64,000 nt of DNA from Devosia limi DSM 17137 (GTDB lineage Bacteria; Pseudomonadota; Alphaproteobacteria; Rhizobiales; Devosiaceae). The position numbers were made by a program, and so were the translations under genes. The notes beneath the pieces were generated by a model. It saw nothing but the letters and a program-made list of their open reading frames with translations, did not search any database and was not told where the DNA came from. This document shows, piece by piece, positions 27,140 through 35,327 of the stretch. The stretch spans positions 310,001 to 374,000 of the forward strand of contig NZ_FQVC01000003.1 in NCBI RefSeq assembly GCF_900128975.1, read 5' to 3'. Every line of letters starts with the position of its first letter. Position 1 is the first letter of the stretch.

Positions 27140-27658
27140 TCAGGGCCGGCCGAAGGCAGCCTTGAGCCGCGACAGCTGGTCGGCAATGCCATTGGCCACG
27201 CCGGCATCGCGCTCCGGCAGCTTGCCGCGCTCCAGCGTATCGAACTGCATCACCCGGTCGAACAGGCGGTCGCCCTTGTCGATGTAGCCGCGCAGCATGT
27301 CCGGCAGGTGTTCATAACCCGGCCCGCCGCGCTCCGATGGCGTTGCCGAGAATTTGACCTTCTCTTTTTCCGAGCGGGCATTTTCCGGCGTGATCTCGCC
27401 CTCATTGACCGCCCGCTGCAGCAGGAGCCAGGAGGCCAGTTGCATCAGCCGCGTCGTCAGGCGCATGGATTCGGTGGCGTAGAGAAACGAGGCCTCGCGC
27501 GGCAGCAGGCGGCTATCGGCGCGCCCGTCGCCATCGAGATAGGATGCGACCTCTTCGATCAGCGTCATGCCTTCGCGGTAGAGCATGTCGAAACCGCCCG
27601 ATGCCACGATCCGCGGCCCGATCGAAATCGCCTGCCCTGTTTCACCGGTTTCGGCCAC
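27140..27658 (-). CDS. DUF1465 family protein
   Basis: The 172-residue soluble protein matches the alphaproteobacterial DUF1465 family: FDMLYREGMTLIEEVASYLDGDGR, LLPREASFLYATESMRLTTRLMQL and SWLLLQRAVNEGEI are the recognisable blocks. The protein is mostly helical and has no enzyme motif. Its function is unknown. It is convergent with the YnfA-type gene and is separated from the DUF1192 gene by a 316-base gap with a terminator. Confidence 0.8.
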   Translation of the reverse strand: MAETGETGQAISIGPRIVASGGFDMLYREGMTLIEEVASYLDGDGRADSRLLPREASFLYATESMRLTTRLMQLASWLLLQRAVNEGEITPENARSEKEKVKFSATPSERGGPGYEHLPDMLRGYIDKGDRLFDRVMQFDTLERGKLPERDAGVANGIADQLSRLKAAFGRP

Positions 27659-27787
27659 GACGCCTCCAATTATCTTGCACGTGTCAGTCTAGGCGCGTTC
27701 GTCCCGCGCGTCACCCATGGCCCGATAACAACCTGAAAACATCTTTAAGATCAGCCATCTAGGGCGCAAGTTGCCATTCCTGAAGAC

Positions 27788-27812
27788 AAAAAAAGAGCCG
27801 TATAAACGGCTC
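27788..27812 (-). terminator. Strong rho-independent terminator, minus strand
   Basis: On the minus strand GAGCCGT and ACGGCTC form a 7-bp stem with a 4-nt loop, followed by seven T. It lies 163 bases after the DUF1192 stop and upstream of the DUF1465 gene, so it ends either the DUF1192 mRNA or a separate small RNA. Confidence 0.9.
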
Positions 27813-27930
27813 TCGAAGTTAACAGGGAGGCGTCAAACAGAGGGAGAAACCACTCTGCAAAATCCAGAAAACTCTGAATAACCAGACCTTACCGCCCAAA
27901 CCCTAATTGCATATTAACAGGAGGCACTTT
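27788..27930 (-). ncRNA. Candidate small RNA or 3'-UTR RNA with anti-Shine-Dalgarno segments
   Basis: The minus-strand transcript would contain three CU-rich anti-SD-like segments: GCCTCCTG (27925-27918), TCTCCCTC (near 27846-27839) and GCCTCCC (27831-27825). The middle one lies in the loop of a CAGAG/CTCTG hairpin. The transcript ends in the strong terminator. This layout resembles alphaproteobacterial trans-acting sRNAs. I find no convincing promoter, so processing from the DUF1192 mRNA is also possible. Confidence 0.35.
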
Positions 27931-27974
27931 CTTAACCCTGCCGAAGCTTTGCGCGCCGGCGTGTCTTTCCTGCC

Positions 27975-28157
27975 TCAGATTTTGAACAGCGCATCGGCCA
28001 CGTTGCGGGTCTGCTTGCGCGCCTCGATCGCGCTGCGCAGCCGGACGATTTCCCGCTCCAGCATGGCAATCCGCTCTTCCAGTTCCTCGACCGACATCGC
28101 ATCGAGCATCATGCCGACTTCATGGCCCTTGGGCTTGCCGATCTCGTCGTCGTCCAT
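27975..28157 (-). CDS. DUF1192 family small protein
   Basis: The 60-residue protein has the family pattern: acidic N-terminus (MDDDEIGKPKGHEVGMMLDA) then a short coiled coil (SVEELEERIAMLEREIVRLR). Proteins of this type are confined to alphaproteobacteria and have no known function. A good GGAGG SD-like sequence precedes the start on the minus strand. It is divergent from the quinone oxidoreductase-like gene. Confidence 0.82.
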   Translation of the reverse strand: MDDDEIGKPKGHEVGMMLDAMSVEELEERIAMLEREIVRLRSAIEARKQTRNVADALFKI

Positions 28158-28233
28158 TGCAGCCTCCTTGCTCAGTCCAATAGTCTAGCGCGCGACCCTT
28201 GCAGAGCAAAGTCGCTTGCGCCAGCATGGTTGC

Positions 28234-29247
28234 ATGAACATCCCCCTGCACATGACCGCCGTCGCCATTACTACCCCCGGTGGCCCCGAATCCCTGGAAC
28301 CCCGGACCGAACTGGTGCCGGACTGGGGTCCGGGCGACGTGCTGATCCGCGTGGCCGCAGCCGGCGTCAATGGACCCGATCTGGCACAACGCCGCGGCCA
28401 TTATGCGCCCCCGCCCGGCGCCTCGCCTCTCCCCGGCCTGGAAGTCTCGGGCGAGATCGTCGCCCTGGGCGATGCCACCACCGGCCTGGCCATTGGCGAT
28501 CAGGTCATGGCGCTGACCAATGGCGGCGGCTATGCCGAATACGTTGCCGTGCCCTTTGGCCAGGTACTGCCCATTCCTGCCGGCTGGACCCTGCCCGAAG
28601 CCGCCGCCCTGCCCGAAACCTGGTTCACGGTCACGCAAACCCTCGTCATGCGCGCCGGGCTGGAACGCGGCATGACCGTCCTCGTGCATGGCGCATCCGG
28701 CGGCATAGGTGGCGCCGCCATCCAGATATCAACCATTCTGGGCGCCAGCGCCATCGGCGTCGTCTCCAACGCCACCAAGGCCCATTACGCCACGCGCCTG
28801 GGCGCCATCGCCACCATCGAGCGCACCAGCCAGGATATTCTGGCCACCGTCCTGGCGCTGACCGATGGTCGCGGCGTCGATCGCGTCCTCGATATCATCG
28901 GCGGGACCATGACCGAGACCAACATCAAGGCCTCGGCCATTGGCGGTCACATCGTCCAGGTCTCGACCCTGGAAGGCCCCAGCGCCAATGTCTCGCTGCG
29001 CATGATGATGGCCAGGCAATTGACCCTCTCCGGATCGACCCTGCGTCCCCAGACACCAGCCACCAAGGCGGCCATTGCCACCCGCATCCGCACCGATCTC
29101 ATGCCGGCCCTCGCCGACGCGAACTTCGTCCGCCCCGGCACCACCCTCTTCCCCCTCGCCGATGCCGCCGCGGCCCATCGGGCCATGGAAACGCGCAGCC
29201 ATACCGGCAAGATCGTGCTGGTCACCCCGTTCGGTGCCGCACGTTAG
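28234..29247 (+). CDS. NAD(P)H-quinone oxidoreductase of the zinc-independent MDR family
   Basis: The predicted 337-residue protein is a PIG3/QOR-like medium-chain reductase: a GroES-like N-terminal domain (VRVAAAGVNGPDLAQRRGHY-type, here from DVLIRVAAAGVNGPD) and a Rossmann domain with VLVHGASGGIGGAAIQI and DRVLDIIGG. Cysteine zinc ligands typical of alcohol dehydrogenases are absent. It probably reduces quinones or enones with NADPH. Start is at the ATG 28234; an upstream TTG at 28216 is possible. Confidence 0.88.
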   Translation: MNIPLHMTAVAITTPGGPESLEPRTELVPDWGPGDVLIRVAAAGVNGPDLAQRRGHYAPPPGASPLPGLEVSGEIVALGDATTGLAIGDQVMALTNGGGYAEYVAVPFGQVLPIPAGWTLPEAAALPETWFTVTQTLVMRAGLERGMTVLVHGASGGIGGAAIQISTILGASAIGVVSNATKAHYATRLGAIATIERTSQDILATVLALTDGRGVDRVLDIIGGTMTETNIKASAIGGHIVQVSTLEGPSANVSLRMMMARQLTLSGSTLRPQTPATKAAIATRIRTDLMPALADANFVRPGTTLFPLADAAAAHRAMETRSHTGKIVLVTPFGAAR

Positions 29248-29260
29248 CGTTACAAATCCA

Positions 29261-29289
29261 TTGCGGTTTGACCATCAAACCCATATATT
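29261..29289 (+). promoter_or_regulatory. Sigma70-type promoter candidate for trcR
   Basis: TTGCGG (29261-29266), a 17-base spacer and TATATT (29284-29289) lie 82 bases before the trcR start. A GGAGAG SD-like sequence precedes the ATG. Confidence 0.6.
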
Positions 29290-29371
29290 GGGGGCTGTTC
29301 CCCCTCAGCATGAAGCAAAGAGGCGGAGCGGTCCGGAGGAAAACCGGCCGCGCCTGCAGGAGAGATTTACC

Positions 29372-30106
29372 ATGACCCAGCCCCTGTTGATGCCCAAGGC
29401 GACCGCTGTTTGGCTCGTCGACAACACTGCGCTGTCATTCGAGCAGATCGCCGCCTTCTGCACGCTTCACCCGCTTGAAGTTCAGGGCATTGCCGATGGC
29501 GACGTCGCTGGCGGCATCATGGGTGTGAACCCCATCCAGAACGGCCAGCTCACCCGCGAGGAGATCGAGAAGGCCGAAGCCGATCCCAATTATCGCCTCA
29601 AGCTCTCCGACCCCAAGGTTCGCGTTGCTGCCGCCAAGCGCAAGGGCCCGCGCTATACCCCGATTTCGCGCCGCAACGAGCGCCCCAATGCCATCAAGTG
29701 GCTGGTGCGCAATCATCCAGAGCTCAAGGACGCCCAGATCATGCGTCTGGTCGGCACCACCAAATCGACCATCGATTCGGTCCGCGAAAGCACCCACTGG
29801 AACGCCGCCAACCTGACCGCCATGGACCCGGTGACGCTGGGCCTGTGCAGCCAGATCGATCTCGACCTTGAGGTCAAGCGCGCTTCCAAGGGCTCCGTTG
29901 GCCCGGACGAGGCCGAAGAAGGCACGACCCTGATGACCGCCGAAGAAGCCATGGCCCGCGCCGGTGGCCGGGCGCATGCCGATGCGGACGTGGCCGATTT
30001 CGGCGACGATTCCCATGGTCACCACCGCCCCGAACAGCCTGACGAGTTCGACGCCGACTCGGTGTTCGCCAAGCTGAAGTCGATCAAGAGCGACACCGAC
30101 AACTAA
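29372..30106 (+). CDS. trcR: DUF1013 cell-cycle transcriptional regulator (TrcR type)
   Basis: The 244-residue protein matches the DUF1013 family, named TrcR in alphaproteobacteria. Key blocks are MPKATAVWLVDNTALSFEQI, FCTLHPLEVQGIADGDVAGG and RRNERPNAIKWLVRNHPEL, followed by LMRLVGTTKSTIDSVRE-like sequence (here IMRLVGTTKSTIDSVRE), which looks like a helix-turn-helix. The last 70 residues are acidic and His-rich and probably disordered. It is thought to act as a DNA-binding cell-cycle regulator; targets are unknown here. A clear promoter precedes it. Confidence 0.87.
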   Translation: MTQPLLMPKATAVWLVDNTALSFEQIAAFCTLHPLEVQGIADGDVAGGIMGVNPIQNGQLTREEIEKAEADPNYRLKLSDPKVRVAAAKRKGPRYTPISRRNERPNAIKWLVRNHPELKDAQIMRLVGTTKSTIDSVRESTHWNAANLTAMDPVTLGLCSQIDLDLEVKRASKGSVGPDEAEEGTTLMTAEEAMARAGGRAHADADVADFGDDSHGHHRPEQPDEFDADSVFAKLKSIKSDTDN

Positions 30107-30142
30107 GCGGCCACCAACCAGACACGGCCAGTAGGGGAAGAA

Positions 30143-32002
30143 TTGGAAGACAACCTCCTGCTGGCCATTTTCGTACTTCTTGCCGCCAGCATTGCGCTGG
30201 TCCCGCTGTTCAAGGCTGCGGGCCTGGGCACCGTCCTTGGCTATCTCGCCGCAGGCGTTCTGATCGGGCCCTATGGCCTGCGCCTGGTGTCCGACACCGA
30301 AGTCATCCGCCACGTCTCCGAATTCGGCATCGTCATGATGCTGTTTCTCATCGGGCTGGATCTGCAACCCTCCGAAATCTGGCGCATGCGCCACAAGGTG
30401 CTGGGCCTGGGCGTCACCCAGGTGGTGGTCACCACTGCCCTGATCGCGGCGGTGCTGCACTTCACCGGCCTGTCCTGGAACAATGCCATCATTATCGGCA
30501 TGGCCCTCGCCATGTCCTCGACGGCCATTGCCATGCAGGTGATCGAGCAGCGCAACATTACCCGCACCGATACCGGCCGCGCCGGCCTTGCCATCCTGCT
30601 GGTGCAGGATGTGGCGGTCATTCCCATCCTCGCCGCCATCCCGATTCTGGCCACCATCGGCTCCTCGGCCCGGCTCGACGCCGAGTTGAGCCAGGCCGTT
30701 TCGGCGCTGGACAATCCCACCGATTGGCTGACGCCACTGATCGTGCTCGGCGTCTTCGCTGGCGCGCTGGCCGGCGGTCGCTATCTGGTTCGCCCGCTGC
30801 TCGACTATGTCGCCCGCACCGGCCTGCGCGAGGCCTTCACCGCCGTTGGTCTTGCCATCGTCGTCGGTGCGGCACTCCTGACCCAGTTCATCGGCCTTTC
30901 CCCGGCCCTTGGCGCCTTTATCGGCGGCGTCCTGCTCGCCGATAGCGAGTACCGCCACGAGCTGCACAGCAATCTCGAGCCGTTCAAGGGCCTGCTGCTC
31001 GGGCTGTTCTTCATCTCCGTTGGCATGTCGATTGCCTTTTCGGTGCTGTTCTCGCAACCAGCCGAGCTGCTGGCGCTGGTTATTGGCCTGGTTACCCTCA
31101 AGATCATCGTCCTGATGGCGCTCAGCGCGTTTTTCCGCATGCACCTGGCCGACCGCCTGTTGCTGGCGATCCTGCTGAGTCAGGCCGGCGAGTTCGCTTT
31201 CGTGGTGCTGCAATTTGCCCGCTCCGCCGGGGCGCTGCAGGGCCCCGAATTCGACGTGCTGAGCGTCGGCGTTGCCCTCTCCATGGCCACGACACCCCTG
31301 CTGATCTTCGCATTCGACAAGCTGGTGGCGCCGCGCCTCGATGCCCGGCGCCAGCCGGCGCCCTCCGAACCCATCCATACCCGCCAGAAGATCGTCGTTC
31401 TCGGCTATGGCCGCTTCGGCCAGATCATCACCCGTATGCTGCGCGCCCAGGGTTTCCAGATGACCCTGATCGACGACGACCCCGCCCAGATCGATCTGGT
31501 GCGACGCTTCGGGGTCAAGGTCTATTACGGCGATGGCTCCCGCATCGAGATGCTGCATGCCGCGGGGATCGCCCAGGCCCAGCTGGTGGTGATCGCCGTG
31601 GGCGGCAGCGAACGCATCCTGACCATTGCCCGCCACCTGCGCCGCCATTTCCCCCACGTCGCCATTGCCGCGCGCGCCGTTGACCGCGGCCATGCCCATG
31701 AACTGATGGCCTTGGGCGTCGATACTTTCGAGCGCGAGACCTTCCTCTCGGCCATCCGCCTCGGCACCAAGGCGCTGACCAAGCTGGGCTATGACGAAGA
31801 GCATGCCATCGCCCTCGGCAAGGCGTTCGAGGCCCATGACAATCAGCTGCTGCACGAGTCCTTCGCCGTCCGCGGCGACGAAGACGCCTATGTCGGGATG
31901 GTGCGCCAGTCCATGGCCCTGCTCGATGAAGCCATGACCTCCGACATCGAGACCCCGCCCCACCTGCCGGTTGACAAGCCGCCCGCGCCGCGCTCGGATT
32001 GA
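30143..32002 (+). CDS. CPA2 family monovalent cation:proton antiporter with RCK domain (KefC/YbaL-like)
   Basis: The 619-residue protein has an N-terminal antiporter domain of about twelve helices (YLAAGVLIGPYGLRL, FLIGLDLQPSEIWRM, LGAFIGGVLLADSEYRHEL, GLFFISVGMSI) and a cytoplasmic RCK/TrkA-N domain beginning KIVVLGYGRFGQIITRML, which binds NAD(H) or nucleotides. It likely exchanges K+ or Na+ for H+. The start is a TTG at 30143, supported by AGGGGAAGA just upstream; no ATG fits. The C-terminus after the RCK domain is short and Pro-rich. Confidence 0.9.
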   Translation: MEDNLLLAIFVLLAASIALVPLFKAAGLGTVLGYLAAGVLIGPYGLRLVSDTEVIRHVSEFGIVMMLFLIGLDLQPSEIWRMRHKVLGLGVTQVVVTTALIAAVLHFTGLSWNNAIIIGMALAMSSTAIAMQVIEQRNITRTDTGRAGLAILLVQDVAVIPILAAIPILATIGSSARLDAELSQAVSALDNPTDWLTPLIVLGVFAGALAGGRYLVRPLLDYVARTGLREAFTAVGLAIVVGAALLTQFIGLSPALGAFIGGVLLADSEYRHELHSNLEPFKGLLLGLFFISVGMSIAFSVLFSQPAELLALVIGLVTLKIIVLMALSAFFRMHLADRLLLAILLSQAGEFAFVVLQFARSAGALQGPEFDVLSVGVALSMATTPLLIFAFDKLVAPRLDARRQPAPSEPIHTRQKIVVLGYGRFGQIITRMLRAQGFQMTLIDDDPAQIDLVRRFGVKVYYGDGSRIEMLHAAGIAQAQLVVIAVGGSERILTIARHLRRHFPHVAIAARAVDRGHAHELMALGVDTFERETFLSAIRLGTKALTKLGYDEEHAIALGKAFEAHDNQLLHESFAVRGDEDAYVGMVRQSMALLDEAMTSDIETPPHLPVDKPPAPRSD

Positions 32003-32062
32003 CCCTATTGCCACCGGCCCTGCGCCGGCCCGCCTGCCCCTGTCATTCGGACTCTCAGCCTT

Positions 32063-32821
32063 ATGTTTGATCCCTATTTTGTCACGGTCGCCGTGATCGC
32101 GGTGCTGATCGTCGGCCTGTCCAAGGCTGGCCTTCTGGGCAGTCTGGGCGTCGTCGGCGTACCGCTGCTGGCTTTGGTCATGCCGGCCCGCGACGCCGCC
32201 GGCATGATGCTGCCCGTGCTGCTCGCCATGGATGCCTTTGCCGTCTACGCCTATCGCAAGGAGGTCAGCTGGGACATTCTGCGGATCATGCTGCCCGGAG
32301 CGGCCATCGGCACGCTGATCGGCTGGGCGCTCTGGGCCTTTGTATCCGATGCCATGGTGCTGCTCTTCGTCGGCATCATCACCCTGCTTTTCGTGCTCGA
32401 TGCCATCCTGCCGCTGCGCAAGCGCCTTGAAGGCCTGCCGCCCTCAAGGCCCTGGGGCCGGTTCTGGGGCGCCTTTGCCGGCTTCACCAGCTTTGTCAGC
32501 CATACCGGTGGCCCACCCTTCCAGATCTACGTGCTGCCCCAGCGTTTACCCCCCGCGCTCTATGCCGGTACCGCGGCCTTCTTCTTTGCCATCGTCAACA
32601 CCGCCAAGCTGATCCCCTATTTCTTCCTCGGCCAGCTCTCGGCCCACAATCTGGCATTGTCGGCCGCGCTGGTTCCGGTCGGCATTGGCGGGGTCCTGCT
32701 CGGCATCTTCCTGGTCCGCCGTATCTCCGCCAAATATTTCTACCGCATCGCCTATTGGCTGGTGTTCTTCCTCGCCCTCAAACTCATCTGGGACGGCGCC
32801 CGCGGCGTCTTTGGCCTCTAG
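32063..32821 (+). CDS. TauE/SafE family membrane protein (sulfite/organosulfonate exporter type)
   Basis: The 252-residue protein has about eight membrane helices and the TauE/SafE hallmarks: GLSKAGLLGSLGVVGVPLLAL near the N-terminus, LPGAAIGTLIGWAL, and GFTSFVSHTGGPPFQIYVLP in the middle. Members export sulfite, sulfoacetate or related anions. No sulfur metabolism genes are near, so the substrate is unknown. It lies 60 bases after the antiporter gene. Confidence 0.88.
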   Translation: MFDPYFVTVAVIAVLIVGLSKAGLLGSLGVVGVPLLALVMPARDAAGMMLPVLLAMDAFAVYAYRKEVSWDILRIMLPGAAIGTLIGWALWAFVSDAMVLLFVGIITLLFVLDAILPLRKRLEGLPPSRPWGRFWGAFAGFTSFVSHTGGPPFQIYVLPQRLPPALYAGTAAFFFAIVNTAKLIPYFFLGQLSAHNLALSAALVPVGIGGVLLGIFLVRRISAKYFYRIAYWLVFFLALKLIWDGARGVFGL

Positions 32822-32850
32822 CCCACGAGCCCCCTCGCCCCCCACGGAAC

Positions 32851-32881
32851 GTCATCCCGGCGAAAGCCGGGATCCAGTTTT
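32851..32881 (+). repeat. Palindromic repeat family R2, single arm
   Basis: GTCATCCCGGCGAAAGCC followed by GGGATCCAGTTT forms a GAAA-loop hairpin. It matches the left arms of the R2 pairs at 38892, 47472, 47793 and 48101. Confidence 0.85.
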
Positions 32882-32968
32882 CTGCCTTCACCCCGTGTCC
32901 GACCGCCACCGCAGCCTCAGCACCCGCCTTTCTCACCCCGGCAGGCGCATCGCGTCCCCACCGGCAAT

Positions 32969-32996
32969 AAAAAAGGCCCCGGCAAATGCCGTGGCC
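32969..32996 (-). terminator. Terminator of the minus-strand YdcH/DUF465 gene
   Basis: On the minus strand a GGCC-A-CGGC/GCCG-G-GGCC stem with one internal mismatch is followed by six T (plus-strand A at 32969-32974), 37 bases after the stop. Confidence 0.8.
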
Positions 32997-33032
32997 TCTT
33001 CCCTTTCCGGGAAATTCTTGCCGCTTTTCTTG

Positions 33033-33206
33033 TTACGCCGAAGCGCCGCCATATCGAACGAGTTCGTCCTTGATTTCGAGCTTTTTGCGCTTGAGCGCGC
33101 TCACCGTAAGGTCGTCGTATCGGGTGCTTTGCAGCGCGGACTGGATTTGACGATCCAATTCCTGATGGCGCCGTTCAAGCGCCGCGATGTGGCCTTCAGT
33201 CGTCAT
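33033..33206 (-). CDS. YdcH/DUF465 family small protein
   Basis: The 57-residue protein is a helical hairpin of the DUF465 type (HIAALERRHQELDRQIQSAL, then DDLTVSALKRKKLEIKDEL). Function is unknown; relatives are abundant soluble coiled-coil proteins. A GGAG-type SD precedes the ATG. A second DUF465 gene lies divergently just upstream, so the two may share a promoter region of about 150 bases. Confidence 0.85.
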   Translation of the reverse strand: MTTEGHIAALERRHQELDRQIQSALQSTRYDDLTVSALKRKKLEIKDELVRYGGASA

Positions 33207-33359
33207 GACAACTCCTTTAACCTTCGTGGACAGGAGCATCGTCACAAATATTTCATGCGTTGTCGACACTGTTGCACGCTGTCGTGAAAATCTGGTGCAA
33301 ATGGCCCGGTGATCGGCTAACCAAGTGTGACGATCTGGCTTGGCGGGACACCTGAACGC

Positions 33360-33575
33360 ATGCTGCCGTTGACCAAAGAACAAGAAGCTGGCCTGGGTCT
33401 GGAACTGGCAACAAAACGCCAGGAACACGCCGATCTCGACGCCGCAATCCACACGCTGACCAGCTCCCGGGTGGCCGACCAGATGCTCATCCAGCGGCTC
33501 AAGAAGCGCAAGCTCACGCTCAAGGACCGCATCGTCCAGCTCGAGACGATTCTGATCCCCGACATCATCGCCTGA
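33360..33575 (+). CDS. Second YdcH/DUF465 family small protein
   Basis: The 71-residue protein has the DUF465 pattern (ELATKRQEHADLDAAIHTL, then DQMLIQRLKKRKLTLKDRI) and a C-terminal extension. I start at the ATG 33360; a GTG at 33327 would add 11 residues without homology. It is a paralogue of the divergent gene at 33033 and precedes purE by about 75 bases. Confidence 0.8.
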   Translation: MLPLTKEQEAGLGLELATKRQEHADLDAAIHTLTSSRVADQMLIQRLKKRKLTLKDRIVQLETILIPDIIA

Positions 33576-33650
33576 GCCTTTCGCCGGCTTGAGTTGTGGC
33601 GACAATTGGGCTAATTGCGCGCTTTGCGGAGAGACGAGGGAATCGCCGCC

Positions 33651-34142
33651 ATGCTCAAGCCAGTCGTCGCCATTGTCATGGGTAGCCAGTCGGACTGGCC
33701 CACCATGCGCCTCGCCGCCGAGACGCTCGAAACGCTCGAAATCGAGTATGAAGCGCGGATTGTCTCCGCCCATCGCACCCCCGAGCGCATGGTGGACTTT
33801 GCCACCAATGCCCGAGCCGAGGGCTTTCAGATCATCATTGCCGGGGCTGGCGGTGCCGCCCACCTGCCAGGCATGATCGCCGCCATGACCCCGCTGCCGG
33901 TCTTTGGCGTGCCGGTCCGGTCCAAGGCGCTCAGCGGCCAGGATAGCCTGCTCTCCATCGTGCAGATGCCCGGCGGCATTCCTGTCGGCACCCTGGCCAT
34001 TGGCGAGCCCGGCGCCATCAATGCCGCCCTGCTCGCCGCCGCCGTGCTGGCGCTCAACGACGATGACCTGGCCGATCGGCTCGATGCCTATCGCGCCCAG
34101 CAGACCGCCTCCGTCCCCATGTTCCCGACCGATACCGAGTAG
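33651..34142 (+). CDS. purE: N5-carboxyaminoimidazole ribonucleotide mutase
   Basis: PurE converts N5-CAIR to CAIR in purine synthesis. The 163-residue protein has GSQSDWPTM (residues 11-19), SAHRTPERM (39-47) and [26 protein letters not shown], all typical of class I PurE. The ATG at 33651 directly precedes the conserved start; the frame extends 12 codons upstream. purK follows after three bases, forming the usual purEK pair. Confidence 0.96.
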   Translation: MLKPVVAIVMGSQSDWPTMRLAAETLETLEIEYEARIVSAHRTPERMVDFATNARAEGFQIIIAGAGGAAHLPGMIAAMTPLPVFGVPVRSKALSGQDSLLSIVQMPGGIPVGTLAIGEPGAINAALLAAAVLALNDDDLADRLDAYRAQQTASVPMFPTDTE

Positions 34143-34145
34143 CGC

Positions 34146-35237
34146 GTGCCCCACGATATTTCTCCGCTGCCTCCGGGCACCATGATCGGCATTCTGGGCG
34201 GCGGTCAGCTTGGCCGCATGCTGGCGCTTGCTGCTGCCAGGCTTGGCATGCGCAGCCACATCTATTGCCCCGATCCCGACAGCCCCGCCTTCGAGGTCAC
34301 CCCGCACAAGACCGTCGCCGCCTATGACGACGAGGCAGCGCTCGCCGCCTTTGCCGATGCTGTCGATGTCATCACCTATGAGTTCGAGAACGTCCCGGCC
34401 GCCACCGCCGAGTTTCTCGCCGCCCGCAAGCCGCTGCGCCCCGGCGCCAATGCCCTGGCCATCTCGCAGGACCGGCTGGCCGAGAAGGCCTTCCTCGCCG
34501 CCAAGAACATTCCCGTCGCGCCCTATCGGGCCGTAACCTCGACAGCCGAGCTCGACACCGCCATTGCCGAGCTCGGCCTGCCTGCCGTGCTCAAGACCAC
34601 CCGCCTTGGCTATGACGGCAAGGGCCAGCGCATCATCCGCCAGCCCGATGAAGCCGCTGCCGCCTTTGACGCGCTCAGCCCCAAGCCGCTGGTGCTCGAA
34701 GCCTTCGTGCCCTTCGACAAGGAAATCTCCGTCGTCGTCGCCCGCAATGTCGCCGGCGAAGTCCGCGCCTTCGATCCCGCCGAAAATGTTCACCGCCACC
34801 ACATCCTGTTCACCTCGACCGTGCCGGGCGATATCCCGCCGGGCATTGCCAAGCATGCCGCCATGCTGGCCAAGGTCATTGTCGTGGCGCTCGACTATGT
34901 CGGGGTTCTGGGTGTCGAGTTCTTCGTGGTGCCCGGCACCGAACGGCCGAGCCTGCTGGTCAACGAAATCGCGCCCCGCGTGCACAATTCCGGCCACTGG
35001 ACCGAGGCCGTCTGCCTCACCGATCAGTTCGAGCAGCATATCCGGGCCGTCCTCGGCTGGCCGCTGGGCGACACCACCCGCATGGCCGACGTGGTCATGG
35101 AAAATCTCATCGGCGATGAGGTCCTCTCCATCCCCGCTGCCCTGACCGGCGCCACCCAGCCCCACCTCTACGGCAAATCCGAAGCCCGCCCCGGCCGCAA
35201 GATGGCCCACATCAACCGCATCACCGCCAAGACTTAG
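34146..35237 (+). CDS. purK: N5-carboxyaminoimidazole ribonucleotide synthase
   Basis: PurK carboxylates AIR with ATP and bicarbonate, feeding PurE. The 363-residue ATP-grasp protein shows the dinucleotide-like start GILGGGQLGRMLALAAARLG, VITYEFENVP, KTTRLGYDGKGQRII, and the metal site in NEIAPRVHNSGHWT. The most upstream start is a GTG at 34146, three bases after purE; an ATG 12 codons later is possible. Confidence 0.94.
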   Translation: MPHDISPLPPGTMIGILGGGQLGRMLALAAARLGMRSHIYCPDPDSPAFEVTPHKTVAAYDDEAALAAFADAVDVITYEFENVPAATAEFLAARKPLRPGANALAISQDRLAEKAFLAAKNIPVAPYRAVTSTAELDTAIAELGLPAVLKTTRLGYDGKGQRIIRQPDEAAAAFDALSPKPLVLEAFVPFDKEISVVVARNVAGEVRAFDPAENVHRHHILFTSTVPGDIPPGIAKHAAMLAKVIVVALDYVGVLGVEFFVVPGTERPSLLVNEIAPRVHNSGHWTEAVCLTDQFEQHIRAVLGWPLGDTTRMADVVMENLIGDEVLSIPAALTGATQPHLYGKSEARPGRKMAHINRITAKT

Positions 35238-35270
35238 ACGGCAACGCTCACCAGCGCCGCCGCCCTATCG

Positions 35271-35316
35271 CCCCCTCCCCCTTGAGGGGAGGGCCGGGGT
35301 GGGGGTGCTGCGGTTG
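35271..35316 (+). repeat. Repeat family R3, single left arm
   Basis: CCCCTCCCCCTTGAGGGGAG, then GGCCGGGGTGGGGGTGC and TGCGGTTG, match the left arms of the R3 elements at 47.6, 47.9 and 48.2 kb. It fills most of the 90-base gap between purK and the convergent hydrolase gene. The C/G-rich hairpin might also terminate purK, but there is no T run. Confidence 0.85.
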
Positions 35317-35327
35317 GTATCCAAGCC

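Larger units (their letters stand above)
27659..27974. other. 316-base gap between the DUF1465 and DUF1192 genes
   Basis: The interval holds the minus-strand terminator at 27788-27812 and, upstream of it, a possible 3'-UTR-derived small RNA with CU-rich anti-SD segments. I see no open frame in it that looks like a gene. Confidence 0.6.

Noticed and set aside
29435..32014. An 859-codon minus-strand frame opposite trcR and the CPA2 antiporter
   Set aside because: It mirrors the codons of well-recognised plus-strand genes and has a low-complexity Gln/Gly/Asp-rich protein without any motif.
33033..35210. A 725-codon open frame on the minus strand across purEK
   Set aside because: It is the antisense of purK and purE with Gly/His/Asp-rich composition; only its last 57 codons are a real gene (DUF465).
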